13,419 bases of DNA from Clostridiales bacterium UBA6468 (GTDB lineage Bacteria > Bacillota > Clostridia > Oscillospirales > Oscillospiraceae): NCBI GenBank assembly GCA_002436765.1, contig DJNI01000095.1, positions 6,365-19,783 on the forward strand, written 5' to 3'. The position numbers and the translations under genes were made by a program. Positions 7,962-13,419 of the stretch are shown in pieces. The first letter of the stretch is position 1, and each line of letters begins with the position of its first letter. The notes below the pieces were generated by a model. That model made no database searches, was not told the DNA's origin, and was given only the letters and a program-made list of their open reading frames with translations.

Positions 7962-9386
7962 ATGAAACTGACACTACACGGTCATGACGACCGCTATGCC
8001 GTGGAGCAGCTGCAGCTTTCCCTGTTTCCCGACAACACGGAGGGGGAAGCCGCTTCGGCCCTTCACCGGGGGCGGGTCTGGCTCACCGCCGTTACGAAAA
8101 TCACCGTAAACGGCGTCACCGCCGCGGCTACCCGGCGGATCAAGGCGGCGGACGAAACCGTCCGACTGCGCCGCCGGGCGTTGCAGCAGAGCTATTATCT
8201 GGCCGCGAAACAGCTGCTGCCCGCCGTGCCCCCATGGGGCGCGCTGGCCGGTGTCCGACCCACGAAAATCACCACAAAGCACCTGCTGGAAGACGGCACG
8301 CCCAAATCCGCGGACAAGCTGCTGCGGGACGTGTACTACGTCACCGACGACCGCCGCAGGCTGGCCATCGACTGCTCGGTCTCCACCGTCCGTGCGGTAA
8401 ACCTCTTGCAGCCCAGGGATTTGTCGCTGTATGTCGGCATCCCCTTCTGCCCTACCCGCTGCACCTATTGCAGCTTCGTCAGCCGCACCATCGGCAGGAA
8501 AACAGAGCTGCTGGAGCCCTATCTGCGGGCGCTGGAACAGGAGATCGCCGTCACAGGCAGGCTTCTGGCGCAGTCCGGGAGAACCGTCCGCACCCTCTAC
8601 ATCGGCGGCGGCACCCCCACGACCCTTTCCGCGCCCCAGATGGAGCGACTGCTTAGCGTCATCCGGGACAATTTTGACCTGTCCCGGTGCATCGAATTTA
8701 CCGTGGAGGGCGGCCGCCCGGACACGCTGGACTCCCAAAAGCTCCAAATCATCCGCTCCGGCGGCGCCGACCGCATGAGCATCAACCCCCAGACCATGGA
8801 GGATGCCGTCCTGCGTGCCTGCGGGCGGCCTCACAAGGCGGCGGACGTGCTTCGCGCCTACGGCGAGGCGGTGGACGCAGGGTTCGGCGCCATCAATATG
8901 GACTTGATCGCGGGTCTCCCCGCGGACACCACGGCGGGCTTCCGCCGCAGTCTGGACGCCGTGGCGGCGCTGCACCCCGCCAACATCACCGTCCATACCC
9001 TCGCCCTGAAAAAGGGAGCCGACCTGTTTGAAAAGCGAGAAAACCTCCCCTCCGCCGGGGACGTCGCCGAAATGGTCGCCTACGCAGAGCAGACCCTCCG
9101 GACTCTTGGCTACAAGCCCTATTACCTCTACCGCCAGAAATACATGTCCGGCAGCTTCGAGAACGTGGGCTGGAGCCGGGACGACCTGGACTGCCTGTAC
9201 AACATCTACATGATGGAGGAGGTGCATACCATCCTCTCCCTGGGCGGCGGTGGCATGAACAAGGTAAACCTCCCCGACGGGACTCTCCGCCGGTTCCATA
9301 ACCCCAAATTCCCCGAACAGTACATCGAAATGCTCCCGGGCGTGCTGGAGCAGAAGCGGGCGCTGTTCCGTCTCATGGCGGACTAA
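7962..9386 (+). CDS. hemZ: Radical SAM protein HemZ (coproporphyrinogen dehydrogenase-like)
   Basis: A radical S-adenosylmethionine protein related to oxygen-independent coproporphyrinogen III oxidase. The 474 residues have a HemZ-type N-terminal extension with PWGALAGVRPTKI at 91-103. The radical-SAM core follows: C163, C167 and C170 of the CxxxCxxC iron-sulfur motif (GIPFCPTRCTYCSF), GGGTPT at 215-220, and EFTVEGGRPD. The length is close to that of Bacillus HemZ (about 500). Whether it truly makes protoporphyrinogen is uncertain; many HemZ-like proteins in gut Clostridia lack proof of that activity and no other heme gene is visible here. It starts at ATG 7962, 11 bases after the preceding stop, with GAGG at 7953-7956. 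In many relatives hisS and aspS follow hemZ; here an amidohydrolase does. Confidence 0.93.
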   Translation: MKLTLHGHDDRYAVEQLQLSLFPDNTEGEAASALHRGRVWLTAVTKITVNGVTAAATRRIKAADETVRLRRRALQQSYYLAAKQLLPAVPPWGALAGVRPTKITTKHLLEDGTPKSADKLLRDVYYVTDDRRRLAIDCSVSTVRAVNLLQPRDLSLYVGIPFCPTRCTYCSFVSRTIGRKTELLEPYLRALEQEIAVTGRLLAQSGRTVRTLYIGGGTPTTLSAPQMERLLSVIRDNFDLSRCIEFTVEGGRPDTLDSQKLQIIRSGGADRMSINPQTMEDAVLRACGRPHKAADVLRAYGEAVDAGFGAINMDLIAGLPADTTAGFRRSLDAVAALHPANITVHTLALKKGADLFEKRENLPSAGDVAEMVAYAEQTLRTLGYKPYYLYRQKYMSGSFENVGWSRDDLDCLYNIYMMEEVHTILSLGGGGMNKVNLPDGTLRRFHNPKFPEQYIEMLPGVLEQKRALFRLMAD

Positions 9387-9413
9387 GTCCCATACGAAAG
9401 GAAGTGTGCCAAT

Positions 9414-10730
9414 TTGGACACCCTCATTTCCAATGTCACGGCCGTGACCATGAACCCCCGGATGGAGGTCATTTTCGGCGCTTATATCGGCATCCAGGAC
9501 GGGAAGATCGTCTCCATTGCGCGAAAACCCCCGGCCGAAGCGCCCAAGGCCATTGTGGACGGCACCGGCATGGTGGCCATTCCCGGCCTCATCAACTGCC
9601 ACACCCATCTGGCGACGGCCAGTCTGCGGTGCTTCACCGACAATCTGGGCAACACGGAAGCCCTTCAGACGCTGCTGCAAAAGGAAGCGAAAATGGACTC
9701 CCGCAGCGCCAGGGCGGCGGCGCTGCTCGCCATTGCCGAGTGCCTGCGCTTCGGCGTCACCTCGGTTTCCGACCTGTATTACTACCCCAACGCCACCGCC
9801 GAGGCCGTGGCGGAGTCCGGCATCAAGGCCAATCTGGCGCTGTCCAGCTACCGCTTCATCGACGAAAACGAGGACTTCGATTTCGAGACCGACGAGCAGT
9901 GCCGGGAGCTGGTAAAAATCACGGAGAAGTGGAACGGCTTCGACGGCGGCCGCATCAAGATCGACGCCGGGATCTACGGCGAATACATCAGCAATTACAA
10001 GCTCTGGGAAGCTCTGGTGGGCTACGCCGCAGAGCAGGATCTGGGCATGCAGCTGCACCTTGCGGAGACCCAGAGCGAGGTGGACTCCTGCCTGGAGCGC
10101 ACCGGCATGAACCCCGGGGAGCTATTAAACTGCCACAATGTGTTCAGCCGCCCCACCACCGCCGCGGGCTGTACATATTTAACGGCGGACGAGCGTAAAC
10201 TGCTGGGGAAGAAGGGCGTCTGCGCCGTGGCGACCCCCGTGTCCGCCTACAAAAACGGCCAGTCCTCCACCCCCATCTTAGAATCCGTCAAGGCGGGGAT
10301 GAACGTAGCCCTCGGCACCGGCGGCGCCATCGAGTGCGGGAATCTGGACATGTTCGAGGTCATGCGCTTTGCCGCCATGTCCGCCCGGAAGGAAAGCGGC
10401 AATCCCGCCGCCCTCCCGTCTCCCGCCGCGCTGATGATGGCCACCGTCTCCGGCGCCCAGGCCCAGAGACGTGCCAAGGAATGCGGAATGCTTCAGGTTG
10501 GCATGGACGCGGACATCGCGCTCATCGATTTTTCCGCCCCCCATCTGATCCCCTGCCACAATGTTCTGAACGGCCTTGTGTGGTCTGCCGAGGGCGGCGA
10601 CGTGGCCATGACCATGGTGCGGGGCAGGATCCTCTACAAAAACGGCCAATTCCCCACCATCGACATGAAGAAGGTCGTGGAAGAACTGACCGAATACGCC
10701 ATCCCCCGGCTGTTTGAAGAAGCGAAGTGA
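9414..10730 (+). CDS. Amidohydrolase of the MTA/SAH-deaminase type with two active-site residues replaced
   Basis: A 438-residue TIM-barrel amidohydrolase most like 5-methylthioadenosine/S-adenosylhomocysteine deaminases (MtaD) and chlorohydrolases of the same subfamily. It retains the N-terminal composite beta domain, the H63-x-H65 metal motif (PGLINCHTHL), H215 and E218 in LHLAET, and NLDMFEVMR at 310-318. It differs where active members have AHC and LGTDG: here the sequence reads AAGC (Gly252) and LGTGG (Gly303), so the third metal-ligand His and the catalytic Asp are both absent. The NPxSN-like stretch is TPVSAYKN. The frame is intact with normal codon use, which argues against a decaying pseudogene. 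It starts at TTG 9414 with AAAGGAAG 9 bases upstream. A non-catalytic or altered-chemistry protein is inferred. The neighbour HemZ would release 5'-deoxyadenosine, a substrate of active relatives. Confidence 0.87.
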   Translation: MDTLISNVTAVTMNPRMEVIFGAYIGIQDGKIVSIARKPPAEAPKAIVDGTGMVAIPGLINCHTHLATASLRCFTDNLGNTEALQTLLQKEAKMDSRSARAAALLAIAECLRFGVTSVSDLYYYPNATAEAVAESGIKANLALSSYRFIDENEDFDFETDEQCRELVKITEKWNGFDGGRIKIDAGIYGEYISNYKLWEALVGYAAEQDLGMQLHLAETQSEVDSCLERTGMNPGELLNCHNVFSRPTTAAGCTYLTADERKLLGKKGVCAVATPVSAYKNGQSSTPILESVKAGMNVALGTGGAIECGNLDMFEVMRFAAMSARKESGNPAALPSPAALMMATVSGAQAQRRAKECGMLQVGMDADIALIDFSAPHLIPCHNVLNGLVWSAEGGDVAMTMVRGRILYKNGQFPTIDMKKVVEELTEYAIPRLFEEAK

Positions 10731-10751
10731 CCCCGCAGAAAGGATGAAACC

Positions 10752-12359
10752 ATGTCTGATATGCAAAAAAAGCAGAATTTTCTTCAGGGCACCGCCCTGC
10801 TCGCAATGGCGACGGCCATTGTCAAGGTCATCGGCGCTCTGTACAAAATTCCCCTCAACGCCGTCATCGGCGAGCAGGGCTTCGGCTACTTCAACACGGC
10901 CTATGACATCTATAATGTGCTGCTGATGATCTCCACCGCCGGGCTGCCCGTGGCCATGAGCCGGATGATCTCTCAGGCCAGCTCCCTTGACCACTACAAT
11001 CAGGTGCGCCGGATCTATCACACCGCCCGGGGCATTTTCCTTGGGCTGGGCATCGCAGGCAGTCTGCTGATGACGGTATTCTGCCGTCAGCTGGCCGCCT
11101 TCCAGAACCAGCCCGACGCCTGGGCGGCCATCGGCTGCCTTGGTCCCTGCGTGCTGCTCATCTGCGTCATGAGCACCTACCGGGGCTTCTTCCAGGGGCA
11201 GGGGAACATGCTGCCCACCTCCGTTTCTCAGGTGCTGGAGGCCGTGGTGAAGCTCATCGTGGGCATGGGCGCGGCGCTGGCGATCCTGAAAATGACCAAC
11301 GAGATCCCCCTGGCCGCGGGCGGCGCGATCCTGGGCGTTACGGCAAGCTGTCTTGTTTCGGCGATTTATCTCTTCGGCCGCTTCCGGAAGAGCTATGCCC
11401 TTCTGCCCCGGACGGAGGAGGAGCCCCGCTCCTACCGGGATACCGCCCGGGGGCTGCTGGCCATCGCCATTCCCATCACCTTCGGCTCCGCGGCATTGCA
11501 GCTGATGACCATGCTGGAAACCAAGATCTACATGGGGCAGCTGCTGGATCTGGGCTACACCCAGTCCGCCGCCGACACCATGCGGGGCGTTTACGGCATG
11601 TGCCTGACCATCTTCAACATGCCCTGCGCCTTCATCACCCCCATCACCATCAGCATCATTCCCGCCATTACCTCCCACCTGACCCTCTGCGGCGACGAGG
11701 AGGCCAAGGCCACGGAGGAGTCCGCCGTGCGGATCACCGGGCTGATCGCCATGCCCTGCGCCTTCGGCCTTGCCCTGCTGGCCGAGCCGATCACCGCCCT
11801 GCTGGGCGGCTATTCCGGCGGGAATCTGGCGATGGCCACCCGGCTGATGACGGTTCTGGGCTTTACCATCATTTTCAACGCCCTGGTGCTGGTCTCCACG
11901 GCCATCATGCAGGCTCACGGTCACGCCGGGCGGCCGGTGATCAACATGCTCATCGGCGGCGTTGTGAATCTGGCGGCGGTGTATGTGCTGGCGGGAATGC
12001 CGTCGGTGAACATTCTGGGCACGCCAATCGGTCTGCTCATGGGCTACGTGGTCATCGGTATCCTGAACATCCTGTCCATGCGCCGCCTGCTGCCGAAGCC
12101 GCCCGCAGTTCTGCCCAATCTTCTGCGTTCCTTCTTCGCCGCGGCGGTGATGGGCGTTCTTGCCTGGGGCGCACTGTGGGCGCTGAAGGCCATCGGCGTG
12201 CGGGAGATCGGCGCAGGCCGCCTGATTCTGTGCGCCGTGCCGGTTCTGGTGGGCGTCATCAGCTATTTCTTCACCGCCGTAAGCTTCAAAGTCATCACTC
12301 ACGAGGACTGTCTGCTGCTGCCCAAGGGCGAAAAAATCGCAAAAATCCTTAAGCTGTGA
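10752..12359 (+). CDS. SpoVB/YabM-like flippase (MOP superfamily)
   Basis: A 535-residue polytopic membrane protein of the MATE-like polysaccharide/lipid-linked-precursor flippase group that holds SpoVB, YtgP/MurJ and YabM. These proteins move lipid-linked cell-wall or spore-cortex precursors across the membrane. The N-terminal part is typical: FLQGTALLAMATAIVKVIG, then GEQGFGYFNTAYDIYNVLL and ISTAGLPVAMSRMISQ at about 59-74. Long hydrophobic helices follow through the protein, consistent with about 14 membrane segments. The start at 10752 has AAAGGA 7 bases upstream. Its place just before HU and rqcP matches the Bacillus order yabM-yabN-yabO, so YabM-type is a reasonable reading. The mazG/yabN gene expected between them is missing. 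It cannot be told from sequence alone whether it acts in sporulation or in vegetative wall synthesis. It is probably the last gene of the long operon; no clear terminator was seen after it. Confidence 0.88.
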   Translation: MSDMQKKQNFLQGTALLAMATAIVKVIGALYKIPLNAVIGEQGFGYFNTAYDIYNVLLMISTAGLPVAMSRMISQASSLDHYNQVRRIYHTARGIFLGLGIAGSLLMTVFCRQLAAFQNQPDAWAAIGCLGPCVLLICVMSTYRGFFQGQGNMLPTSVSQVLEAVVKLIVGMGAALAILKMTNEIPLAAGGAILGVTASCLVSAIYLFGRFRKSYALLPRTEEEPRSYRDTARGLLAIAIPITFGSAALQLMTMLETKIYMGQLLDLGYTQSAADTMRGVYGMCLTIFNMPCAFITPITISIIPAITSHLTLCGDEEAKATEESAVRITGLIAMPCAFGLALLAEPITALLGGYSGGNLAMATRLMTVLGFTIIFNALVLVSTAIMQAHGHAGRPVINMLIGGVVNLAAVYVLAGMPSVNILGTPIGLLMGYVVIGILNILSMRRLLPKPPAVLPNLLRSFFAAAVMGVLAWGALWALKAIGVREIGAGRLILCAVPVLVGVISYFFTAVSFKVITHEDCLLLPKGEKIAKILKL

Positions 12360-12377
12360 GTTTTTTGAAAAAATCTC

Positions 12378-12406
12378 TTGCAATTTGGGTAGAATTATGT
12401 TAATCT
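12378..12406 (+). promoter_or_regulatory. Promoter of the HU-rqcP operon
   Basis: TTGCAA (12378-12383), a 17-base spacer and TAATCT (12401-12406) preceded by TGT, an extended -10. A competing reading pairs TTGAAA (12365-12370) with TAGAAT (12390-12395), but its spacer is 19 bases. The AT-rich 94-base gap before HU stands out against the GC-rich surroundings and fits a strong promoter region. Confidence 0.55.
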
Positions 12407-12453
12407 AAACACCGATTCAATTTATTTTTACTTTCAGAAAAGAGGATATAAAC

Positions 12454-12729
12454 ATGAACAAAACCGAACTGATCGCTGCCGCCGCCGAGGGCGCCGGCCT
12501 GACCAAGAAGGACACCGAGCGGGTCATCAACGCCGCCATCGACGCCGTTACCGCTGCGCTCGTAAGGGGCGACAAGGTACAGGTCTCCGGCTTCGGCACC
12601 TTCGAGACCAAGGAGCGGGAAGCCCGCGTCGGCCGCAACCCCCACACCAAGGAAGCCATCGAGATCCCCGCCACCCGCGTTCCCGCCTTCAAGGCAAGCA
12701 AGGCGCTGAAGGACGTTGTGGCGAAGTAA
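12454..12729 (+). CDS. hup: DNA-binding protein HU
   Basis: A 91-residue histone-like nucleoid protein that bends and compacts DNA as a dimer. It has the whole HU fold: MNKTELIAAAAEGAGLTKKDTERVINAAID at the N-terminus (helices), GDKVQVSGFGTFETKERE at about 39-56, the DNA-binding arm with GRNPHTKEAIEIPATRVPAFKA at about 60-81, and the C-terminal helix KALKDVVAK. The length is normal. AGAGGA lies 7 bases before ATG 12454. It is followed after 3 bases by rqcP; the pair HU-yabO is common in Firmicutes. Confidence 0.98.
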   Translation: MNKTELIAAAAEGAGLTKKDTERVINAAIDAVTAALVRGDKVQVSGFGTFETKEREARVGRNPHTKEAIEIPATRVPAFKASKALKDVVAK

Positions 12730-12732
12730 GGG

Positions 12733-12972
12733 ATGCGGCTTGACAAGTATCTCAAGGTCTCCCGTCTGATCAAGCGTCGGACGGTTGCCAACGAAGCCTG
12801 TGACAACGGCCGCATCAGCGTCAACGGCCGCGTGGTCAAAGCCGGTTACGACGTAAAGGTCGGGGACAAGATCGAAATTTCCATGGGCGCCCGGACGGTG
12901 ACCGTGGAGGTTCTCCAGGTAGCGGAAACCGTCCGCAAGGACGATGCCGCCGCCATGTATAAGGAAGTATGA
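12733..12972 (+). CDS. rqcP: S4-domain RNA-binding protein RqcP (YabO)
   Basis: A 79-residue S4-domain protein of the Hsp15/YabO group. In Bacillus, YabO was renamed RqcP because it works with RqcH on stalled 50S subunits to add alanine tails to blocked nascent chains. The S4 fold is plain: MRLDKYLKVSRLIKRRTVANEAC with the basic RLIKRR patch, then GRISVNGRVVKAGYDVKVGDKIEI. The ATG lies 3 bases after the HU stop and there is no properly spaced ribosome site of its own, so translation is probably coupled to HU. The yabP, yabQ and divIC genes that commonly come next are not present; hairpins and a toxin-like element follow instead. Confidence 0.93.
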   Translation: MRLDKYLKVSRLIKRRTVANEACDNGRISVNGRVVKAGYDVKVGDKIEISMGARTVTVEVLQVAETVRKDDAAAMYKEV

Positions 12973-12973
12973 T

Positions 12974-13013
12974 GAAGCACCGGCGTGAAACAAACGTTTC
13001 ACGCCGGTGCTTC
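12974..13013 (+). repeat. Perfect 18-bp hairpin directly after rqcP
   Basis: Arms 12974-12991 and 12996-13013 are perfectly complementary (GAAGCACCGGCGTGAAAC / GTTTCACGCCGGTGCTTC) around a four-base AAAC loop. The hairpin begins two bases after the rqcP stop codon. No T tract follows (TTCCCGAATC), so it is not a standard intrinsic terminator. It could stabilise the 3' end of the HU-rqcP message or pause polymerase ahead of the next hairpin. Confidence 0.85.
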
Positions 13014-13021
13014 CCGAATCG

Positions 13022-13079
13022 ACCAAAAGCCAGGACATGCCCGCCTTATGGCGCGTCACGTCCCGGCTTGGTTCTTTTT
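13022..13079 (+). terminator. Likely intrinsic terminator of the HU-rqcP operon
   Basis: A long imperfect hairpin: ACC/GGT (13022-13024/13070-13072), AAGCC/GGCTT (13027-13031/13065-13069), GGAC/GTCC (13033-13036/13060-13063) and a CGCC-TTAT-GGCG tip (13042-13053). TTCTTTTT follows at 13072-13079. The structure is interrupted by A-C mismatches and a small bulge, but the T-rich tail fits transcription termination. It lies only 3 bases before the candidate toxin -35 element. Confidence 0.6.
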
Positions 13080-13081
13080 CC

Positions 13082-13110
13082 TTGCAATCTGTCGGATTTT
13101 GTGCTACGCT
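13082..13110 (+). promoter_or_regulatory. Candidate promoter of the toxin-like peptide
   Basis: TTGCAA (13082-13087), a 17-base spacer and TACGCT (13105-13110) preceded by TGC, an extended -10. The -10 match is weak, but spacing and TGn fit. The predicted start, near 13117, coincides with the left arm of the flanking inverted repeat, giving a leader of about 94 bases. Confidence 0.5.
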
Positions 13111-13116
13111 ATCGGT

Positions 13117-13148
13117 GGTGCTACCAGTACCCCGGTAGGCGGTTCCCC
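13117..13148 (+). repeat. Left arm of the inverted repeat flanking the toxin-like gene
   Basis: GGTGCTACCAGTA at 13117-13129 is the exact reverse complement of 13356-13368. After an 8-base insertion, GGCGGTTCCCC (13138-13148) pairs with 13344-13355 with one bulged base and one G-T wobble. The arm would form the 5' end of the toxin transcript. Confidence 0.8.
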
Positions 13149-13205
13149 TCGATTTTTTTCGGGGGTGATGCTTCTTTGCCCCCAATCGTAAAAGAGAGGG
13201 GGTGA
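13145..13205 (+). promoter_or_regulatory. Structured toxin leader with competing C-run/G-run pairings over the ribosome site
   Basis: Four runs alternate: CCCC (13145-13148), GGGGG (13161-13165), CCCCC (13179-13183) and GGGGG (13198-13202). The last is part of the Shine-Dalgarno site GAGGGGGTGA. The first two runs can form a hairpin with CGA/TCG and a T-rich loop; the second can instead pair with the third; the third can pair with the fourth and hide the ribosome site. These choices exclude one another. Pairing is read by eye, with no folding energies computed. Confidence 0.5.
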
Positions 13206-13210
13206 CCGAC

Positions 13211-13300
13211 ATGGTTACATGGGAAGAGTTGTTCGCTTTCTGTATGGTCATTGTCGCTATTGTCTCTCTGGTTATCCAGATACATGATGATAAGAAGTAA
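13211..13300 (+). CDS. Putative holin-like type I toxin peptide (29 residues)
   Basis: A 29-residue hydrophobic peptide beginning MVTWEELF, with one membrane-spanning stretch at about residues 8-24 (FAFCMVIVAIVSLVIQI) and a charged tail ending HDDKK. This shape is typical of the small putative holin-like toxins of Firmicutes type I toxin-antitoxin loci, which insert in the membrane. GAGGGGGTGA ends 5-6 bases before ATG 13211, a very strong ribosome site for so small a gene and one that can be masked by structure. The stop codon lies inside an inverted repeat (13291-13333). A strong promoter faces it from downstream on the opposite strand. The family assignment rests on shape, start motif and setting, not on a search. 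A non-toxic membrane micropeptide is the alternative. Confidence 0.72.
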   Translation: MVTWEELFAFCMVIVAIVSLVIQIHDDKK

Positions 13301-13333
13301 CCGCCCACTCTCCAAAGTAACGGTTACTTCTTA
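13291..13333. terminator. Inverted repeat over the toxin stop codon, possible two-way terminator
   Basis: Perfect 13-base arms TAAGAAGTAACCG (13291-13303) and CGGTTACTTCTTA (13321-13333) surround a 17-base loop. The left arm contains the toxin's last codons and stop. In either direction the second arm ends in a T-rich stretch (TTACTTCTTA) but no uninterrupted T run follows. It could end both the toxin mRNA and a converging antisense RNA, as in other convergent type I systems; termination efficiency is uncertain. Confidence 0.55.
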
Positions 13334-13343
13334 ACTCAACCTT

Positions 13344-13368
13344 GGGGAGCCGTCCTACTGGTAGCACC
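13344..13368 (-). repeat. Right arm of the inverted repeat flanking the toxin-like gene
   Basis: TACTGGTAGCACC at 13356-13368 is the exact reverse complement of 13117-13129, and GGGGAGCCGTCC at 13344-13355 pairs with 13138-13148 except for a bulge and a wobble. Both the toxin mRNA and the antisense RNA would therefore begin with nearly the same sequence, and a read-through toxin mRNA could pair its two ends. Confidence 0.8.
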
Positions 13369-13379
13369 CCTGTACTCAT

Positions 13380-13408
13380 AGTATATCCCGGAACTTCCCT
13401 TTTGTCAA
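13380..13408 (-). promoter_or_regulatory. Near-consensus antisense promoter
   Basis: On the minus strand, a perfect TTGACA (13408-13403), a 17-base spacer and TATACT (13385-13380). This is among the best promoter matches in the window. It points back at the toxin gene with no minus-strand coding gene ahead, which is the arrangement expected for an antitoxin RNA. Confidence 0.78.
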
Positions 13409-13419
13409 CTGCTCTGCGT

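Larger units (their letters stand above)
13291..13373 (-). ncRNA. Predicted antisense RNA to the toxin 3' region
   Basis: Inferred from the minus-strand promoter at 13408-13380, which should start an RNA near 13373 running toward the toxin gene. If it stops at the repeat overlapping the toxin stop codon it would be about 85 bases and complementary to the toxin mRNA 3' end; if not, it would cover the coding region and ribosome site. No minus-strand coding gene lies within reach. The 3' end is a guess. Confidence 0.5.

Noticed and set aside
7974..10058. A 694-codon open frame on the minus strand opposite hemZ and the amidohydrolase
   Set aside because: It spans two real genes in antisense, has shadow-type composition, and no family is recognisable.
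10278..12383. A 701-codon open frame on the minus strand opposite the amidohydrolase and flippase genes
   Set aside because: It is rich in His, Gln, Gly and Asp, as expected from the complement of membrane-protein codons in GC-rich DNA, and it covers the clear flippase gene.
12400..13308. A 302-codon open frame on the minus strand across HU, rqcP and the toxin region
   Set aside because: It is antisense to three supported genes and two hairpins, with no recognisable domain.

Overview
The window looks like a chromosomal piece of a GC-rich, spore-forming Firmicute, most likely a gut member of the Oscillospirales (Oscillospiraceae or relatives). This rests on gene content and order: recJ-rel-dtd-metallohydrolase-hemZ, and a SpoVB/YabM-type flippase followed by HU and rqcP/yabO. 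It also rests on the Firmicutes-style Shine-Dalgarno sites, the extended -10 promoters and the strong GC bias at third codon positions. No tRNA, rRNA, CRISPR array, insertion sequence or phage gene was seen.

Layout. (1) Positions 1-1356, minus strand: a stand-alone ACT-domain protein (PheB/YszB type), an intrinsic terminator, then an aspartate kinase that stops after its catalytic domain and has no ACT regulatory domains. (2) Positions 1357-1490: a divergent intergenic region with a good promoter for the ACT gene. (3) Positions 1491-2543, plus strand: a YtvI-like membrane protein with a TTG start. (4) Positions 2567-12359: a near-consensus promoter followed by seven closely packed genes: recJ, rel (RelA/SpoT), dtd, an MBL-fold hydrolase, hemZ, an amidohydrolase and a SpoVB/MurJ-like flippase. 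They combine DNA repair, the stringent response, D-aminoacyl-tRNA proofreading, an anaerobic heme-type radical-SAM enzyme and a cell-envelope flippase. The usual apt gene between recJ and rel is missing. (5) Positions 12378-13079: a two-gene HU-rqcP operon with its own promoter, ending in two successive hairpins. (6) Positions 13082-13408: a compact element that looks like a type I toxin-antitoxin locus. It has a 29-residue membrane peptide of holin-like-toxin type, a structured leader, a flanking inverted repeat, a repeat overlapping the stop codon, and a near-consensus promoter on the opposite strand suited to an antisense RNA.

Points most worth a second look: the toxin/antisense element with its set of competing C-run/G-run pairings; the amidohydrolase, which keeps its HxH motif and the later His but has Gly where the family has its third metal-ligand His and catalytic Asp; and the catalytic-only aspartate kinase beside a free-standing ACT protein. 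All functional statements come from reading the sequence and from family knowledge; no database search was run.
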